Below, piece by piece: positions 13,055 through 20,508 of a stretch of DNA of 40,001 bases (position 1 is the stretch's first letter; each line of letters begins with the position of its first letter). The notes below the pieces were generated by a model. The model did not search any database, had not been told where the DNA came from, and saw only the letters and a program-made list of their open reading frames with translations. Source of the stretch: a virus; the IMG/VR virus record IMGVR_UViG_3300008259_000070, positions 1 through 40,001 of that record, one strand, 5' to 3'. The translations under genes were made by a program, and so were the position numbers.

Positions 13055-16000
13055 TTACAATTTTTCGATTAAGTAGTATGAGCCATACTGATTGTCGGCT
13101 GCCGAGCTTGATGATACCGTAAAAACAAAATACTGATTCTGAGTCCAGTCAATAACGGCAGTCGATGTGCTATTAATTCCAAAATCATCAGGTACAGATA
13201 TGCTCTGCGCATTGGTAAACTCGGTATTGTTTACTGCATTTTTAATTACAATGATGCGCTCAAATTGGTTTTGCATCAGAAAGTTCGCGCTGTTTACGTT
13301 AAAGCTACCCAGCAATATCGGAGTTCCTGATAGGTTTGCCGATGTGTTAACATAGATTCGTTGCGTTTGGTTTGCGCCCCCACTACTTTTGCGAGAACGA
13401 AAACTAAATCGAACAATGTCTCCAGCCACAAATGTATTTGCAGAAATAAGTTGAGTATATGCCACCGTAATCGCTGTTGTGCCTGTAATCAATGCGCTAT
13501 CTGTTCCGCTTTTCCATACCGTTACTCCAGCCGGCAATGTTGCAAGTGTGCCATCCCCTCGGATATACTGAGCCGTTGTGCCTGCTCCTGTAACCGCTAA
13601 CGTGCCCGAGCCTGTTACCGGGCTATTGCTTACTGTAAACGCCGCAGGCATTGTCAAGCCTACCGATGTAACCGTGCCGCTTGGTATGGTCGGGAAGGTG
13701 GCAAGTGAACCATCGCCGCGCACGTATTGCGATGTCGTGCCACCTAAGATTGTGCCGAGGCTTTGGTTCTTCCAAAGGTTGTTAACTCCCGTAGTGTAAA
13801 CCAAAAAATCATTATTAACGGGCGTAACTGTTGTGATGTCCACATCTGAAAGCTCGTCAAGCTGGAAGCCGTTTTGTACAAAGACGTAAATTTGCCCGTT
13901 GCCAGCATTCGCACGCTCAACAATTCCGATGCGTGTCAAGTGGTTTGGCGCTAACGGCAGCGTGTTGGTGAGTGAGCCTGCGGTATTGCCTACATAAAGC
14001 GTATCGCCTGCGGTAAACATCCCAGTGTTGATGCCATCGACCACGCCCTGCGTTATGATGTAGCCCTTTTGATTTGGCCCAATCGAACTACTGAATACAA
14101 GTCCCACCGTTTTCGAGCTGGTTGCCTCAGTAGTGTTATTCGCGAGCTTCACCGTCATGCGGTCACCAGTTGCTCCAAAGGCATAGACTGGCTGCCCTCG
14201 GTTAATCGTTACGCTGTCCGCATTTGTGATGTATGCGAACATTTGATTCGGTGCAACGCCAAGTATCTGAAAGTTCGTGCCGTCATAGATTGCAACGAAT
14301 TGCTGGTTTGCTGCAATGTCGCCGCCGATAATCGGCACGGTGTTATTCTTTGCGATGTTAACAGCTCCAAGCCCGTTGATGTTTAGCGTGGATGCGCCTG
14401 TGTTCGCGTTGGTGAATCCTATCGCGTAGGCATCGTTGAGGTTGTAACCCGTAACGCCCGAAATGCTTACGGCATAGGTATCGGTTCCAGTTGCCTGACC
14501 GCCTTGCATACCCAAAGCTGGAAACGGCGTTGGCGTTCCTGTGCCATCGAGATAGTCAGCGCTTGTGCCTGTTGGCTGGTCGAACTTGCCGTCGAAAGTA
14601 TTCCAATCGGCAGAGCTAAGGTAGCCATCCGTTGTGCTATCCGCTTGCGTTATGCTAATGTCGGGCGTAGTGCCACCGCTTGAACTTATCGGGGCTGTTG
14701 CCGTTACATCTTCGACAATGGTGGGAGGCAGCACAGGGATTGTCGGAAACGGCGTTGGCGTTCCAGTACCATCAAGATAATCCGAAGCCGTGCCTGTTGG
14801 CGTATCAAACTTGGCTGCGAAGCTCGTAAAGTCCGCAGAAGTCAAGTAGCCATCATCGAACAAGTTGGCTGGCTGTATGCTTATGTCAGGCGTTGCCCCA
14901 CCGCTTGAGAATATTGGCGAGGTTGCCGTTACTGCTGTAACGCCTCCAACGCTTACCACAGTCCACACAGCCGCGCCAATTGTGGCATCGCTGCAAAGGT
15001 AGACCGTGCCATCATCGAGCGACCATCGCGAGCCTACAACAAAGCCCTTCGTGCTGTCATCTGTTGGCTGTGGTACGAAAGTAAAATTGTGCGTTACATC
15101 GCGAATGGTGAAGCCATCTTGCTCCATGTAATACAATCGCCCTGCCTCCCATTTCAGCTCGTAACTAATCGAGCAAAGTTGCGCTGTGCCCTTTGCGCCT
15201 CCAAGCCCTGCATCGGTTGTACCTTTGCGAAAGCGTGCGCCGTTATCGAATGCAAGCCCAGCGTTGGCGATGAAGTCAATGTCATTGGTTGTGCTGTTGC
15301 CGATGTCTGTTACATCTTGCAAGTCCTGAGAACCACCTCCACCGCCAGGCACATTGACCTCAACAACTCCAGGCGAAGTCAGCGATGCTGTCACGCCTGC
15401 GCCGGTGAAGTTCAATGTTGTGGTGTTGGTGCTAACATCAGCCCCTTCTTCCTGTGTGCGCAATGGCGTGCCACCGCCTCCGCCGATTGCAACCAACGGA
15501 TCGGATGGTGTGCCGTTGCCGGTGATGGTCACTCCATCCACAGCCACCGAGGTGAGGCAAGGCTCACATGGCTCGAAGTCAGGCAGTGGGATGTCACCGG
15601 TTGCGCAAGTGTCATAACAGCCGTCCTCAGATGAGGTGCTTACATTGATGTCCACATCAATCGCAACGGCAGCCCATTCGTAATTCACTGGCAAATACCT
15701 GGCTTCGGTTGCGTATCCGCTTGGCACTACCTCGTAAGCAATTGCTCCAATGGCAGTCTTGAATTGTGGATCTGTACCGCTTATCAATCGCAGCACTCTT
15801 GATGCTACCCAATCCTGTGCATCGGCAGAGTCGCAAGGGAGGTGAGACTTGCGCACCATCGCGTATGCCGTCATGCTGAAGCGTGTCTCGTATATCGACT
15901 TGCAGCCTGCAAGCCTGAGCGTTTCATTCTTGTTGACTGTTATCTTGCCACGCTTGGCCCAGAAGAGTGTGCCCTGCTTCGCATCGTAATTGGTCACAGG

Positions 16001-16147
16001 AATCGCTTGGCCGTTGCCGATATAGAAAGCCCAAGCTTTGTCATTGCCTTCGCCCACAAGCTCGGAGAGGCCATATATCTGGTCGAAGATATTGCCAACC
16101 TCAATACGTTGGTTCAGTCTATCAAGTATCGTGGAGAGTATATTCAT
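13055..16147 (-). CDS. Long tail fibre with virion-type N-terminal domain and internal repeats
   Basis: A 1030-residue protein. The N-terminal ~175 residues (MNILSTILDRLNQRIEVGNI, then GLSELVGEGNDKAWAFYIGN) are a globular domain that resembles neck or tail-terminator-type proteins, not fibres. A cysteine-rich hinge (CYDTCATGD, FEPCEPCLT), glycine runs, and two copies of a ~70-residue repeat (about 400-472 and 476-544, each with SADF/SADW, KFDxPTGT and YLDGTGTPTPFP) follow. Further short repeats (YVRGDGSLATFP and YIRGDGTLATLP) lead to a C-terminal beta domain that probably binds the host. It follows the tail-completion-like gene with a 4-base overlap. Fusion of a structural head to a fibre would let one protein both attach to the virion and recognise cells. 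Confidence 0.85.
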   Translation of the reverse strand: MNILSTILDRLNQRIEVGNIFDQIYGLSELVGEGNDKAWAFYIGNGQAIPVTNYDAKQGTLFWAKRGKITVNKNETLRLAGCKSIYETRFSMTAYAMVRKSHLPCDSADAQDWVASRVLRLISGTDPQFKTAIGAIAYEVVPSGYATEARYLPVNYEWAAVAIDVDINVSTSSEDGCYDTCATGDIPLPDFEPCEPCLTSVAVDGVTITGNGTPSDPLVAIGGGGGTPLRTQEEGADVSTNTTTLNFTGAGVTASLTSPGVVEVNVPGGGGGSQDLQDVTDIGNSTTNDIDFIANAGLAFDNGARFRKGTTDAGLGGAKGTAQLCSISYELKWEAGRLYYMEQDGFTIRDVTHNFTFVPQPTDDSTKGFVVGSRWSLDDGTVYLCSDATIGAAVWTVVSVGGVTAVTATSPIFSSGGATPDISIQPANLFDDGYLTSADFTSFAAKFDTPTGTASDYLDGTGTPTPFPTIPVLPPTIVEDVTATAPISSSGGTTPDISITQADSTTDGYLSSADWNTFDGKFDQPTGTSADYLDGTGTPTPFPALGMQGGQATGTDTYAVSISGVTGYNLNDAYAIGFTNANTGASTLNINGLGAVNIAKNNTVPIIGGDIAANQQFVAIYDGTNFQILGVAPNQMFAYITNADSVTINRGQPVYAFGATGDRMTVKLANNTTEATSSKTVGLVFSSSIGPNQKGYIITQGVVDGINTGMFTAGDTLYVGNTAGSLTNTLPLAPNHLTRIGIVERANAGNGQIYVFVQNGFQLDELSDVDITTVTPVNNDFLVYTTGVNNLWKNQSLGTILGGTTSQYVRGDGSLATFPTIPSGTVTSVGLTMPAAFTVSNSPVTGSGTLAVTGAGTTAQYIRGDGTLATLPAGVTVWKSGTDSALITGTTAITVAYTQLISANTFVAGDIVRFSFRSRKSSGGANQTQRIYVNTSANLSGTPILLGSFNVNSANFLMQNQFERIIVIKNAVNNTEFTNAQSISVPDDFGINSTSTAVIDWTQNQYFVFTVSSSSAADNQYGSYYLIEKL
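14510..14950 (-). repeat. Two tandem ~210-base repeats inside the long fibre gene
   Basis: The segments around 14510-14710 and 14713-14947 encode the two copies of the fibre repeat. DNA similarity is strongest around GGAAACGGCGTTGGCGTTCC (at about 14520 and 14745) and weaker elsewhere, so the duplication is old or has been shuffled with related fibres. Such repeats allow fibre length to change by recombination. Confidence 0.75.
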
Positions 16148-16719
16148 CGTTTGTTCATTGCGTTTATAATTTGCTCAACTAATTGCTGCGCATGGTCCTC
16201 AAGCATCTCGGCTTGCTCTTCCGCTGTCGGCACGAAGATTGGGCCGTACTTCTTTTCAAGTCCTTCGACCTTGCCTTCTTCTGATGCAGGCACAGCAATT
16301 GAAGCCTCTAAGCCTTCTGTGATTACGTCCTCAGATAAGAATCCACCTTTGAGCTTACCAGTCAATTCCAACGGCAGCTTCCTTGATGTTTCTCTTTTTA
16401 ACTGAGCGTAGCCATCAGGGAAGTACAGCGACTTGATTGGCTTTCCTTTTGATTCACCTTCTGGAGGTTTGCCAAATTTGAACTTTGCCGGAGCATTGGT
16501 AAGGCTTCTCGGACTCACATAAATCGGAGTCGTGCTGTATGGCTTAGTCGGAAGCTTCTCGCCTGCTGAGTTACTTCCACGGCTTGAGCCAGTGCCAAAG
16601 ATTCGCTTAAACATGATGCGCTTCAATTCTCTCACCGGACCATACAAGGCAGTGAACTTGGAAGTCCAATCGTTGTAGAGCTCATCGAGGTTCTTTTGTA
16701 TCTGCGCAGGCGTTGGCAT
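16144..16719 (-). CDS. Neck/tail-completion-like protein
   Basis: A 191-residue protein. The N-terminal helical part (MPTPAQIQKNLDELYNDWTS) is followed by a loop-rich middle (KPYSTTPIYVSPRSL). A core then reads SLYFPDGYAQLKRETSRKLP, LELTGKLKGGFLS, IAVPASEEGKVEGLEKKYG and PIFVPTAEE, ending in a helix. The segment 'DGYAQLK...TGKL...G...KYGPIF.PT..E' is like HK97-gp10-type and related tail-completion proteins of Bacteroidota phages. It would sit at the head-tail joint. It follows the cysteine-rich virion gene by one base and overlaps the fibre gene by 4 bases. The functional call rests on this pattern and on position. Confidence 0.7.
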   Translation of the reverse strand: MPTPAQIQKNLDELYNDWTSKFTALYGPVRELKRIMFKRIFGTGSSRGSNSAGEKLPTKPYSTTPIYVSPRSLTNAPAKFKFGKPPEGESKGKPIKSLYFPDGYAQLKRETSRKLPLELTGKLKGGFLSEDVITEGLEASIAVPASEEGKVEGLEKKYGPIFVPTAEEQAEMLEDHAQQLVEQIINAMNKR

Positions 16720-16720
16720 A

Positions 16721-17758
16721 TTACGGCAGGGCTGTCACGTACTTCATGTTGCGTTTGCAATCCCAGCAGTGATTGTCATCAGGCAGTCTCATGTTCTGCA
16801 ATATCGCTCCAAGCTCTTCGCCGTATCTTGTCGCTGCGATGTCGCGTGCTGCCATGATTCCTTCCATCAACTCCGTCTTGTTCTGTCCACGATTCACCAC
16901 CACAGCAGTATTGACCCTTTGATTCGGGCTTATCGTGAGCGCATAGTTGTATATCTCAACAGCCGTCGCGTATGCCAGTGATAGGGCCATGGTGCCACCT
17001 ACTGAGCACAGCCAGCCTTGTCTGTCGCAGTTGACATTGTAGGTGATACTCATCCCGGTGGTGTACTTGCTTGAGGTACTTGTCAGCACATTGGTTCCGT
17101 CTGTTGTTAATTCGATTCCAATCGCATCAACGAATGGACACATATGGGCTTCTTTAGGACCGCCTCCACAGCTTGTGCATACGCCCTTCTTTGGCGTGAA
17201 CTTAGCCGTGTTCATGGTTGACTCATACACGATCGCGATGTCAAGCTTTCGCTTTGCTGAGGTGAATGTCTTGCCGATGAACTGGTCAAGTGCTCCCTCT
17301 GCGTACGTGATAGTCTCAATTAACTTACCTGTGGTCATGTCGAAGATTAGCACTGGCACGTTGGTATTGGTTGCTGCAATTGCCAGGTTAATATCTGCCA
17401 GGTAAAAGTTGAGATATGCAACCGTGTTAGGATCAATCTTCAATCTGATGCCACCATAGTTGCCAGCACCGAGTGCAGTCTGCACATTGGAGTAATTGGA
17501 CACAACTTGTCCAACTCGCTTGCTCTCGATGATCGTGTCGCTCTTCATCATCGGGCTCAACTTAGTGAGCACATCGGATGAAATCTTGCGCCATGCGAAG
17601 GCTCGCTTATCTTCAAACAGCTCAACGCCGTTGTGATATTGGTCCGTGATTAGTTGGCCTAAGAATGTTTGGTTGATTCCGAGGTCATCGATGTAAAGCC
17701 CTGTCGATGGTTCTGCACCAGCGCAGTCTCTCAATCCGAGTAGTGATTCAATGCACAT
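16721..17758 (-). CDS. Conserved cysteine-rich virion protein, function unknown
   Basis: A 345-residue protein beginning MCIESLLGLRDCAGAEPSTG and LYIDDLGINQTFL, a start shared with a group of structural proteins in Bacteroidota phages. The middle holds a cysteine cluster (CTSCGGGPKEAHMC) and the C-terminus another (CWDCKRN), so it may bind zinc or form disulfides. An ALSLAYATAVEIYNYALTIS helix lies between. It is located between capsid and neck genes and has its own terminator-promoter junction upstream, so it is transcribed separately from the capsid gene. It may be a neck, head-closure or minor capsid protein. The exact role is not recognisable. Confidence 0.72.
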   Translation of the reverse strand: MCIESLLGLRDCAGAEPSTGLYIDDLGINQTFLGQLITDQYHNGVELFEDKRAFAWRKISSDVLTKLSPMMKSDTIIESKRVGQVVSNYSNVQTALGAGNYGGIRLKIDPNTVAYLNFYLADINLAIAATNTNVPVLIFDMTTGKLIETITYAEGALDQFIGKTFTSAKRKLDIAIVYESTMNTAKFTPKKGVCTSCGGGPKEAHMCPFVDAIGIELTTDGTNVLTSTSSKYTTGMSITYNVNCDRQGWLCSVGGTMALSLAYATAVEIYNYALTISPNQRVNTAVVVNRGQNKTELMEGIMAARDIAATRYGEELGAILQNMRLPDDNHCWDCKRNMKYVTALP

Positions 17759-17772
17759 CTCTTTAGTTTTTA

Positions 17773-17780
17773 CAAAGATA
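17773..17780 (-). promoter_or_regulatory. -7 box (TATCTTTG) adjoining the capsid terminator
   Basis: TATCTTTG (17780-17773, minus strand) begins directly after the U-run of the terminator at 17781-17806 and lies 14 bases before the ATG of the cysteine-rich virion gene at 17758. No -33 TTTG exists at the usual spacing because the terminator stem occupies that place, so the promoter may need a phage-encoded factor. Confidence 0.5.
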
Positions 17781-17806
17781 AAAAAAAGGAGGGCACGAAG
17801 CCCTCC
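17781..17806 (-). terminator. Rho-independent terminator of the capsid gene
   Basis: On the minus strand a GGAGGGC stem (17806-17800) pairs with GCCCTCC (17794-17788) over a TTCGT loop and is followed by a run of seven T (17787-17781). This is a textbook intrinsic terminator. Upstream in the same 3' region are a 13-base palindrome TTAGATTATCTAA (17820-17832) and a small hairpin ACCCG/CGGGT over the capsid stop codon (17883-17896), both possible mRNA-stability elements. Confidence 0.85.
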
Positions 17807-17888
17807 CTTTATTGCGTGGTTAGATTATCTAATCCATCTTGGGTCAATAAATCCTCATCGGCTTGCGAGAGTAAACCTACCGACCCGA

Positions 17889-18932
17889 TTACGGGTTTAC
17901 GATAGAAACGCAGTTCACGTAGTTCACACCAGCGAACTTGTCAGCAGCTTCGTAAATGTCAGTCGGAAGAGTTACAATCTTACCGGTTGTAGTCAACACG
18001 ATTGACAAGTTACCGCAATCATCCTTCATGGTTAGGTCAACAGGAACTCCAGCTGGTGTGAACACCAAGGTCTTAGAGTAGTTGCTTCCAGCCACAGGAG
18101 TGATGCCAGTGTTCCAATCAGCCAAGTTGAAAGATAACCACTGGATTGCTCCGGCAGTTGTTACCAATGCTGAAGTCTGATCGCCTTGTGCAGCAGCCAA
18201 GCGAGCATCGTAAGCAAAGCCGAATCCGTTCTGCTGTGTGATAGCAAGAAGGTCTAAGCCGTACTGAGAGCAGCAGCCAGCAGCCATTGCGTTAGCATAG
18301 CGCTGCATTGCAGCACCACCGAATGCTACTGGAGCACCAGGATAGTTCGCCATGCGAGTTGCTTGCTGAATGTCAGCGATTGCGAATGGATTCGGCTCAG
18401 TTGTGCCGTTCATTGTAGCAATCTCCAAGCAGTCACCAGTTACAGTGTAGAAGCCTTCAACATCAGTGCCCCACTTGCCAATCTCAGCAACAGCTTGAAC
18501 GGCAGCAGCAGAAGCAACCTTGCGGTCGATTACATCCATCAAGCGCATAACGCTCTCAAGTACGTAACGGCTGTTCTCCTGGCAATGACGTGCGATGTCA
18601 GCAGCATTGATAAGCTGAGATGCGATGTAGGTATCAGTCACGTCAACAGTGTAAGTTGTAGTGCTGTCACCATAAGTGTTGGTTGAGGTACAAGTAAGGA
18701 TGTCTCCTTCTGTCTCAACTTCGGTCTCAGGTAAACGCTGAATCCAACGAGCTTGAACGGTTTTTAATTTTCCACCGCCTGGAGAAACCTCAGAGCGGAT
18801 AAGTTTAGAGTTCTCAGGTGAAAGAAGGAACTCAAGGAATGGAAGTTGCTCACGCTGACCAACTTCGATGAAGAGCTCACTAAGTGACATCTGCACATTA
18901 GGGCACTCCGATAGAATGCGAGATATAGACAT
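17889..18932 (-). CDS. Major capsid protein
   Basis: A 347-residue protein predicted to build the head shell. The N-terminal helix (MSLSELFIEVGQREQLPFLE) resembles the arm of HK97-type capsid proteins. A long helix follows (RYVLESVMRLMDVIDRKVAS), then alpha/beta stretches (AVAFGGAAMQRYANAMAAGC, SFNLADWNTG) and a C-terminal strand-rich end. Three features support the call: it follows the scaffold and Mu F-like genes, it is flanked by its own promoter and terminator, and it has a long structured leader, as expected for the most abundant virion protein. Cysteines are frequent. The sequence is too diverged for a firm fold assignment by eye. Confidence 0.8.
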   Translation of the reverse strand: MSISRILSECPNVQMSLSELFIEVGQREQLPFLEFLLSPENSKLIRSEVSPGGGKLKTVQARWIQRLPETEVETEGDILTCTSTNTYGDSTTTYTVDVTDTYIASQLINAADIARHCQENSRYVLESVMRLMDVIDRKVASAAAVQAVAEIGKWGTDVEGFYTVTGDCLEIATMNGTTEPNPFAIADIQQATRMANYPGAPVAFGGAAMQRYANAMAAGCCSQYGLDLLAITQQNGFGFAYDARLAAAQGDQTSALVTTAGAIQWLSFNLADWNTGITPVAGSNYSKTLVFTPAGVPVDLTMKDDCGNLSIVLTTTGKIVTLPTDIYEAADKFAGVNYVNCVSIVNP

Positions 18933-19030
18933 GATTGAAATGTAGTTTTGAGTTGGCCACGAATTACAAAGGCTTCGGGCTTGGCCTACTTTGCGCCGAT
19001 AAGTTGGCGCTCACTACATCATAGATGGTG
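18933..19030 (-). promoter_or_regulatory. Structured 5' leader of the capsid gene with shared 14-base element
   Basis: About 95 bases separate the -7 box from the capsid ATG and contain no gene. Immediately after the start site is TCTATGATGTAGTG (19025-19012 on the minus strand), which occurs in reverse orientation just after the tail-tube promoter. A GCGCC...GGCGC hairpin (18993-19010) follows. The leader may bind a regulator or stabilise the message. Confidence 0.55.
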
Positions 19031-19038
19031 CAAAGATA
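19031..19038 (-). promoter_or_regulatory. -7 box of the capsid promoter
   Basis: TATCTTTG (19038-19031, minus strand) followed by CAC, the same extended box as at the tail-tube gene (26137-26130) and the unit B ribbon-helix-helix gene. It directly follows the terminator of the preceding gene. No TTTG lies 19-21 bases upstream because the terminator hairpin is there. Confidence 0.6.
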
Positions 19039-19040
19039 AA

Positions 19041-19068
19041 TAAAAAAAGCCGACATTGCTGCCGGCTT
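19041..19068 (-). terminator. Rho-independent terminator after the 90-residue gene
   Basis: On the minus strand AAGCCGGC (19068-19061) pairs with GTCGGCTT (19054-19047), with one G-U pair, over a six-base loop and is followed by TTTTTTATTTAT. The arrangement stops transcripts from the scaffold operon before the separate capsid transcript starts a few bases later. Confidence 0.8.
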
Positions 19069-19120
19069 CCCAAAATTTGCCTAAACTTTTGTATGAATAA
19101 AGAACGAATGTGCTAAGATA

Positions 19121-19393
19121 TTAAGGCAATTCAATTCTACCAAAAAAAGGTTTGTCGCTTACTGATTTTTTTCCTTCGCAGCTCCAAAGCTGCCGAGCCC
19201 ACCAATTAGCCGAACCTTTCGGAGAAGGGATGCCAGCACTACGTGCGCAGTAAGAATTGCCTGCATCCGTGCCTGGCTTAATCCGATACCCTTCAGCACC
19301 AAAATGAATCTCGTTGCCTTCATCATCTACGGCTTTATACTTCTTGCCAACCCTATCAGATGAGGTGACATTGTATCCTTCATATTGCGGCAT
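19121..19393 (-). CDS. Hypothetical 90-residue protein with FGAxGYxIxPGT motif
   Basis: A small protein (MPQYEGYNVTSSDRVGKKYK, then EIHFGAEGYRIKPGTDAG and NSYCARSAGIPSPKG, with ARQLWSCEGKKS near the end). The pattern 'KKYKA...IHFGAxGY...YCARSxGI...RxLWxCxGKKS' is reminiscent of DUF5754-like small proteins found in phages and large viruses, whose function is unknown. The cysteines and aromatic residues suggest a compact fold. It overlaps the 53-residue gene upstream by 14 bases and is followed by a strong terminator. It could be a head decoration or internal protein, but nothing proves it. Confidence 0.75.
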   Translation of the reverse strand: MPQYEGYNVTSSDRVGKKYKAVDDEGNEIHFGAEGYRIKPGTDAGNSYCARSAGIPSPKGSANWWARQLWSCEGKKSVSDKPFFGRIELP

Positions 19394-19541
19394 GGCTTTC
19401 TCGCGTTAATTTAGTTTGAAGATGCTCAAGAACAATATTAAGGGCTTGTGTCAATCTCTCAGGTTTGACCATTTCTGCATGTTTACCTTGCCTCCATTCG
19501 GCATGATAATTCAAAACCACGTAAGCTTGATACAATGTCAT
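19380..19541 (-). CDS. Hypothetical 53-residue protein
   Basis: A short gene filling the space between scaffold and the 90-residue gene. Its ATG at 19541 overlaps the scaffold stop by 4 bases (ATGA) and its TGA lies inside the start of the next gene. The product starts MTLYQAYVVLNYHAEWRQGK and continues with KPERLTQALNIVLEHLQTKL, two predicted helices with a basic turn. Coupled overlaps on both sides are the main evidence that it is real. No family is known. Because it lies in the head operon, it may be a small head or scaffold-associated protein. Confidence 0.65.
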   Translation of the reverse strand: MTLYQAYVVLNYHAEWRQGKHAEMVKPERLTQALNIVLEHLQTKLTRESHAAI

Positions 19542-20362
19542 TTGCTAAAGAATCGCGGATTGATACCTTTTATCTTACGGTCTGCCTGAGCCTCAAGCTG
19601 TGGGATGATTTGTTGCCCTGGTCTTGGCACTCTTTGGCCTGCTGATGGATTCTTTTGGATGATGCCTGCTGCAGATGCTTCCTGAAGCAGCACATCGGAT
19701 AAGTTCAAGAATGAGCCTGCCTTCTCTTTGGACTTCAATCGCTCTCCGCTCTTGCGGTCCTTAACATATACACTGCCATCATCTTCCAGGTCGATTGCGT
19801 ATTTCTCTCCAATGGTTGCCTTGAAGCCTTTGATGGTGAACTCATTCACCGATGGATCAAGCTTGATGGCAGACAGCTCCTTCTCGAATGTGTGATTGAT
19901 CTTGCTCTGCTTCTGCTCTTCAGCCATCTTCTGCTTGAACTGCTCGAATTGGTTGATGGCATCTTGGCGAGCTGAGTCGATGTCAGTCACCTTCTTCTCC
20001 AAAGACTTGTACTTCTTTTCCCACTCCTTTACAAGCTCCTCAGAGCCTGACTTGTCAGCACGTTGCTGCCACTCTTCTTGCTGTTTCTCATAAGCTTCGC
20101 GAGCACGATCCGATGCCATGCGCAATACATCTTGCGCTTTCTTGTCTTTGAAGTCCTCTTCGGTTAGGGTAACACCGAAAGGCTCAAATGCACGCTTTGC
20201 AACGTGGGCAATGGTGCCGTTAATTTTTCCGAGCTTTTCGTTTAGCTCCTTGCTGTTTACCCAGTTCTCCTGGAACTTCTCCTTTGCTTCCTCCAGGCTT
20301 TCGGCTTCGTTTAGGTTTAGGAAGTTCACTATCTCCAGTGCTTCCTCCGGTTTGATCGGCAT
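19538..20362 (-). CDS. Scaffolding protein
   Basis: A 274-residue, strongly charged, coiled-coil protein. It begins MPIKPEEALEIVNFLNLNEA, then long helices (EAYEKQQEEWQQRADKSG, KVTDIDSARQDAINQFEQFK). A beta segment (FTIKGFKATIGEKYAIDLED) that may be the capsid-contacting end follows, and the C-terminus is basic (DRKIKGINPRFFSK). Highly helical proteins encoded directly before the capsid gene and after the portal and Mu F-like genes are typically scaffolds that guide prohead assembly and are then removed. Its first 143 bases overlap another open frame (20220-20486) in a different frame. No protease gene was recognised beside it. Confidence 0.82.
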   Translation of the reverse strand: MPIKPEEALEIVNFLNLNEAESLEEAKEKFQENWVNSKELNEKLGKINGTIAHVAKRAFEPFGVTLTEEDFKDKKAQDVLRMASDRAREAYEKQQEEWQQRADKSGSEELVKEWEKKYKSLEKKVTDIDSARQDAINQFEQFKQKMAEEQKQSKINHTFEKELSAIKLDPSVNEFTIKGFKATIGEKYAIDLEDDGSVYVKDRKSGERLKSKEKAGSFLNLSDVLLQEASAAGIIQKNPSAGQRVPRPGQQIIPQLEAQADRKIKGINPRFFSK

Positions 20363-20486
20363 ATATTGTAGGTGTGTTAATTGGTTGCAATGTCAATTCT
20401 TTTGCGCCCTTCTTTGTCAGAAGATATTCGGCCACCATATCTGATGCCTTAATGATGCGCCCATCTGAGAGTATTAAGTGTCTCAT
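20220..20486 (-). CDS. 88-residue basic protein overlapping the scaffold start
   Basis: An 88-codon frame whose first half (MRHLILSDGRIIKASDMVAE, then LLTKKGAKELTLQP) looks like a folded small domain and whose second half is a low-complexity basic tail (PKPKRSRKPGGSKGEVPG). The second half overlaps the scaffold gene by 143 bases in another frame, so the tail composition may simply reflect the scaffold codons. A TACCTTTG box four bases before the ATG and location right after the Mu F-like gene favour expression. It is most probable that the N-terminal part is the functional piece. No function is known. Confidence 0.6.
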   Translation of the reverse strand: MRHLILSDGRIIKASDMVAEYLLTKKGAKELTLQPINTPTIYADQTGGSTGDSELPKPKRSRKPGGSKGEVPGELGKQQGAKRKARKN

Positions 20487-20490
20487 CTTG

Positions 20491-20498
20491 CAAAGGTA
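20491..20498 (-). promoter_or_regulatory. -7 box directly before the 88-residue gene
   Basis: TACCTTTG (20498-20491, minus strand) preceded by a T-run and followed by only four bases before the ATG. It matches the TAnnTTTG box, but the -33 position lacks TTTG. Like the boxes at 1574, 11212 and 36703 it would produce a leaderless message. Confidence 0.4.
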
Positions 20499-20508
20499 AA
20501 AAAATTAT

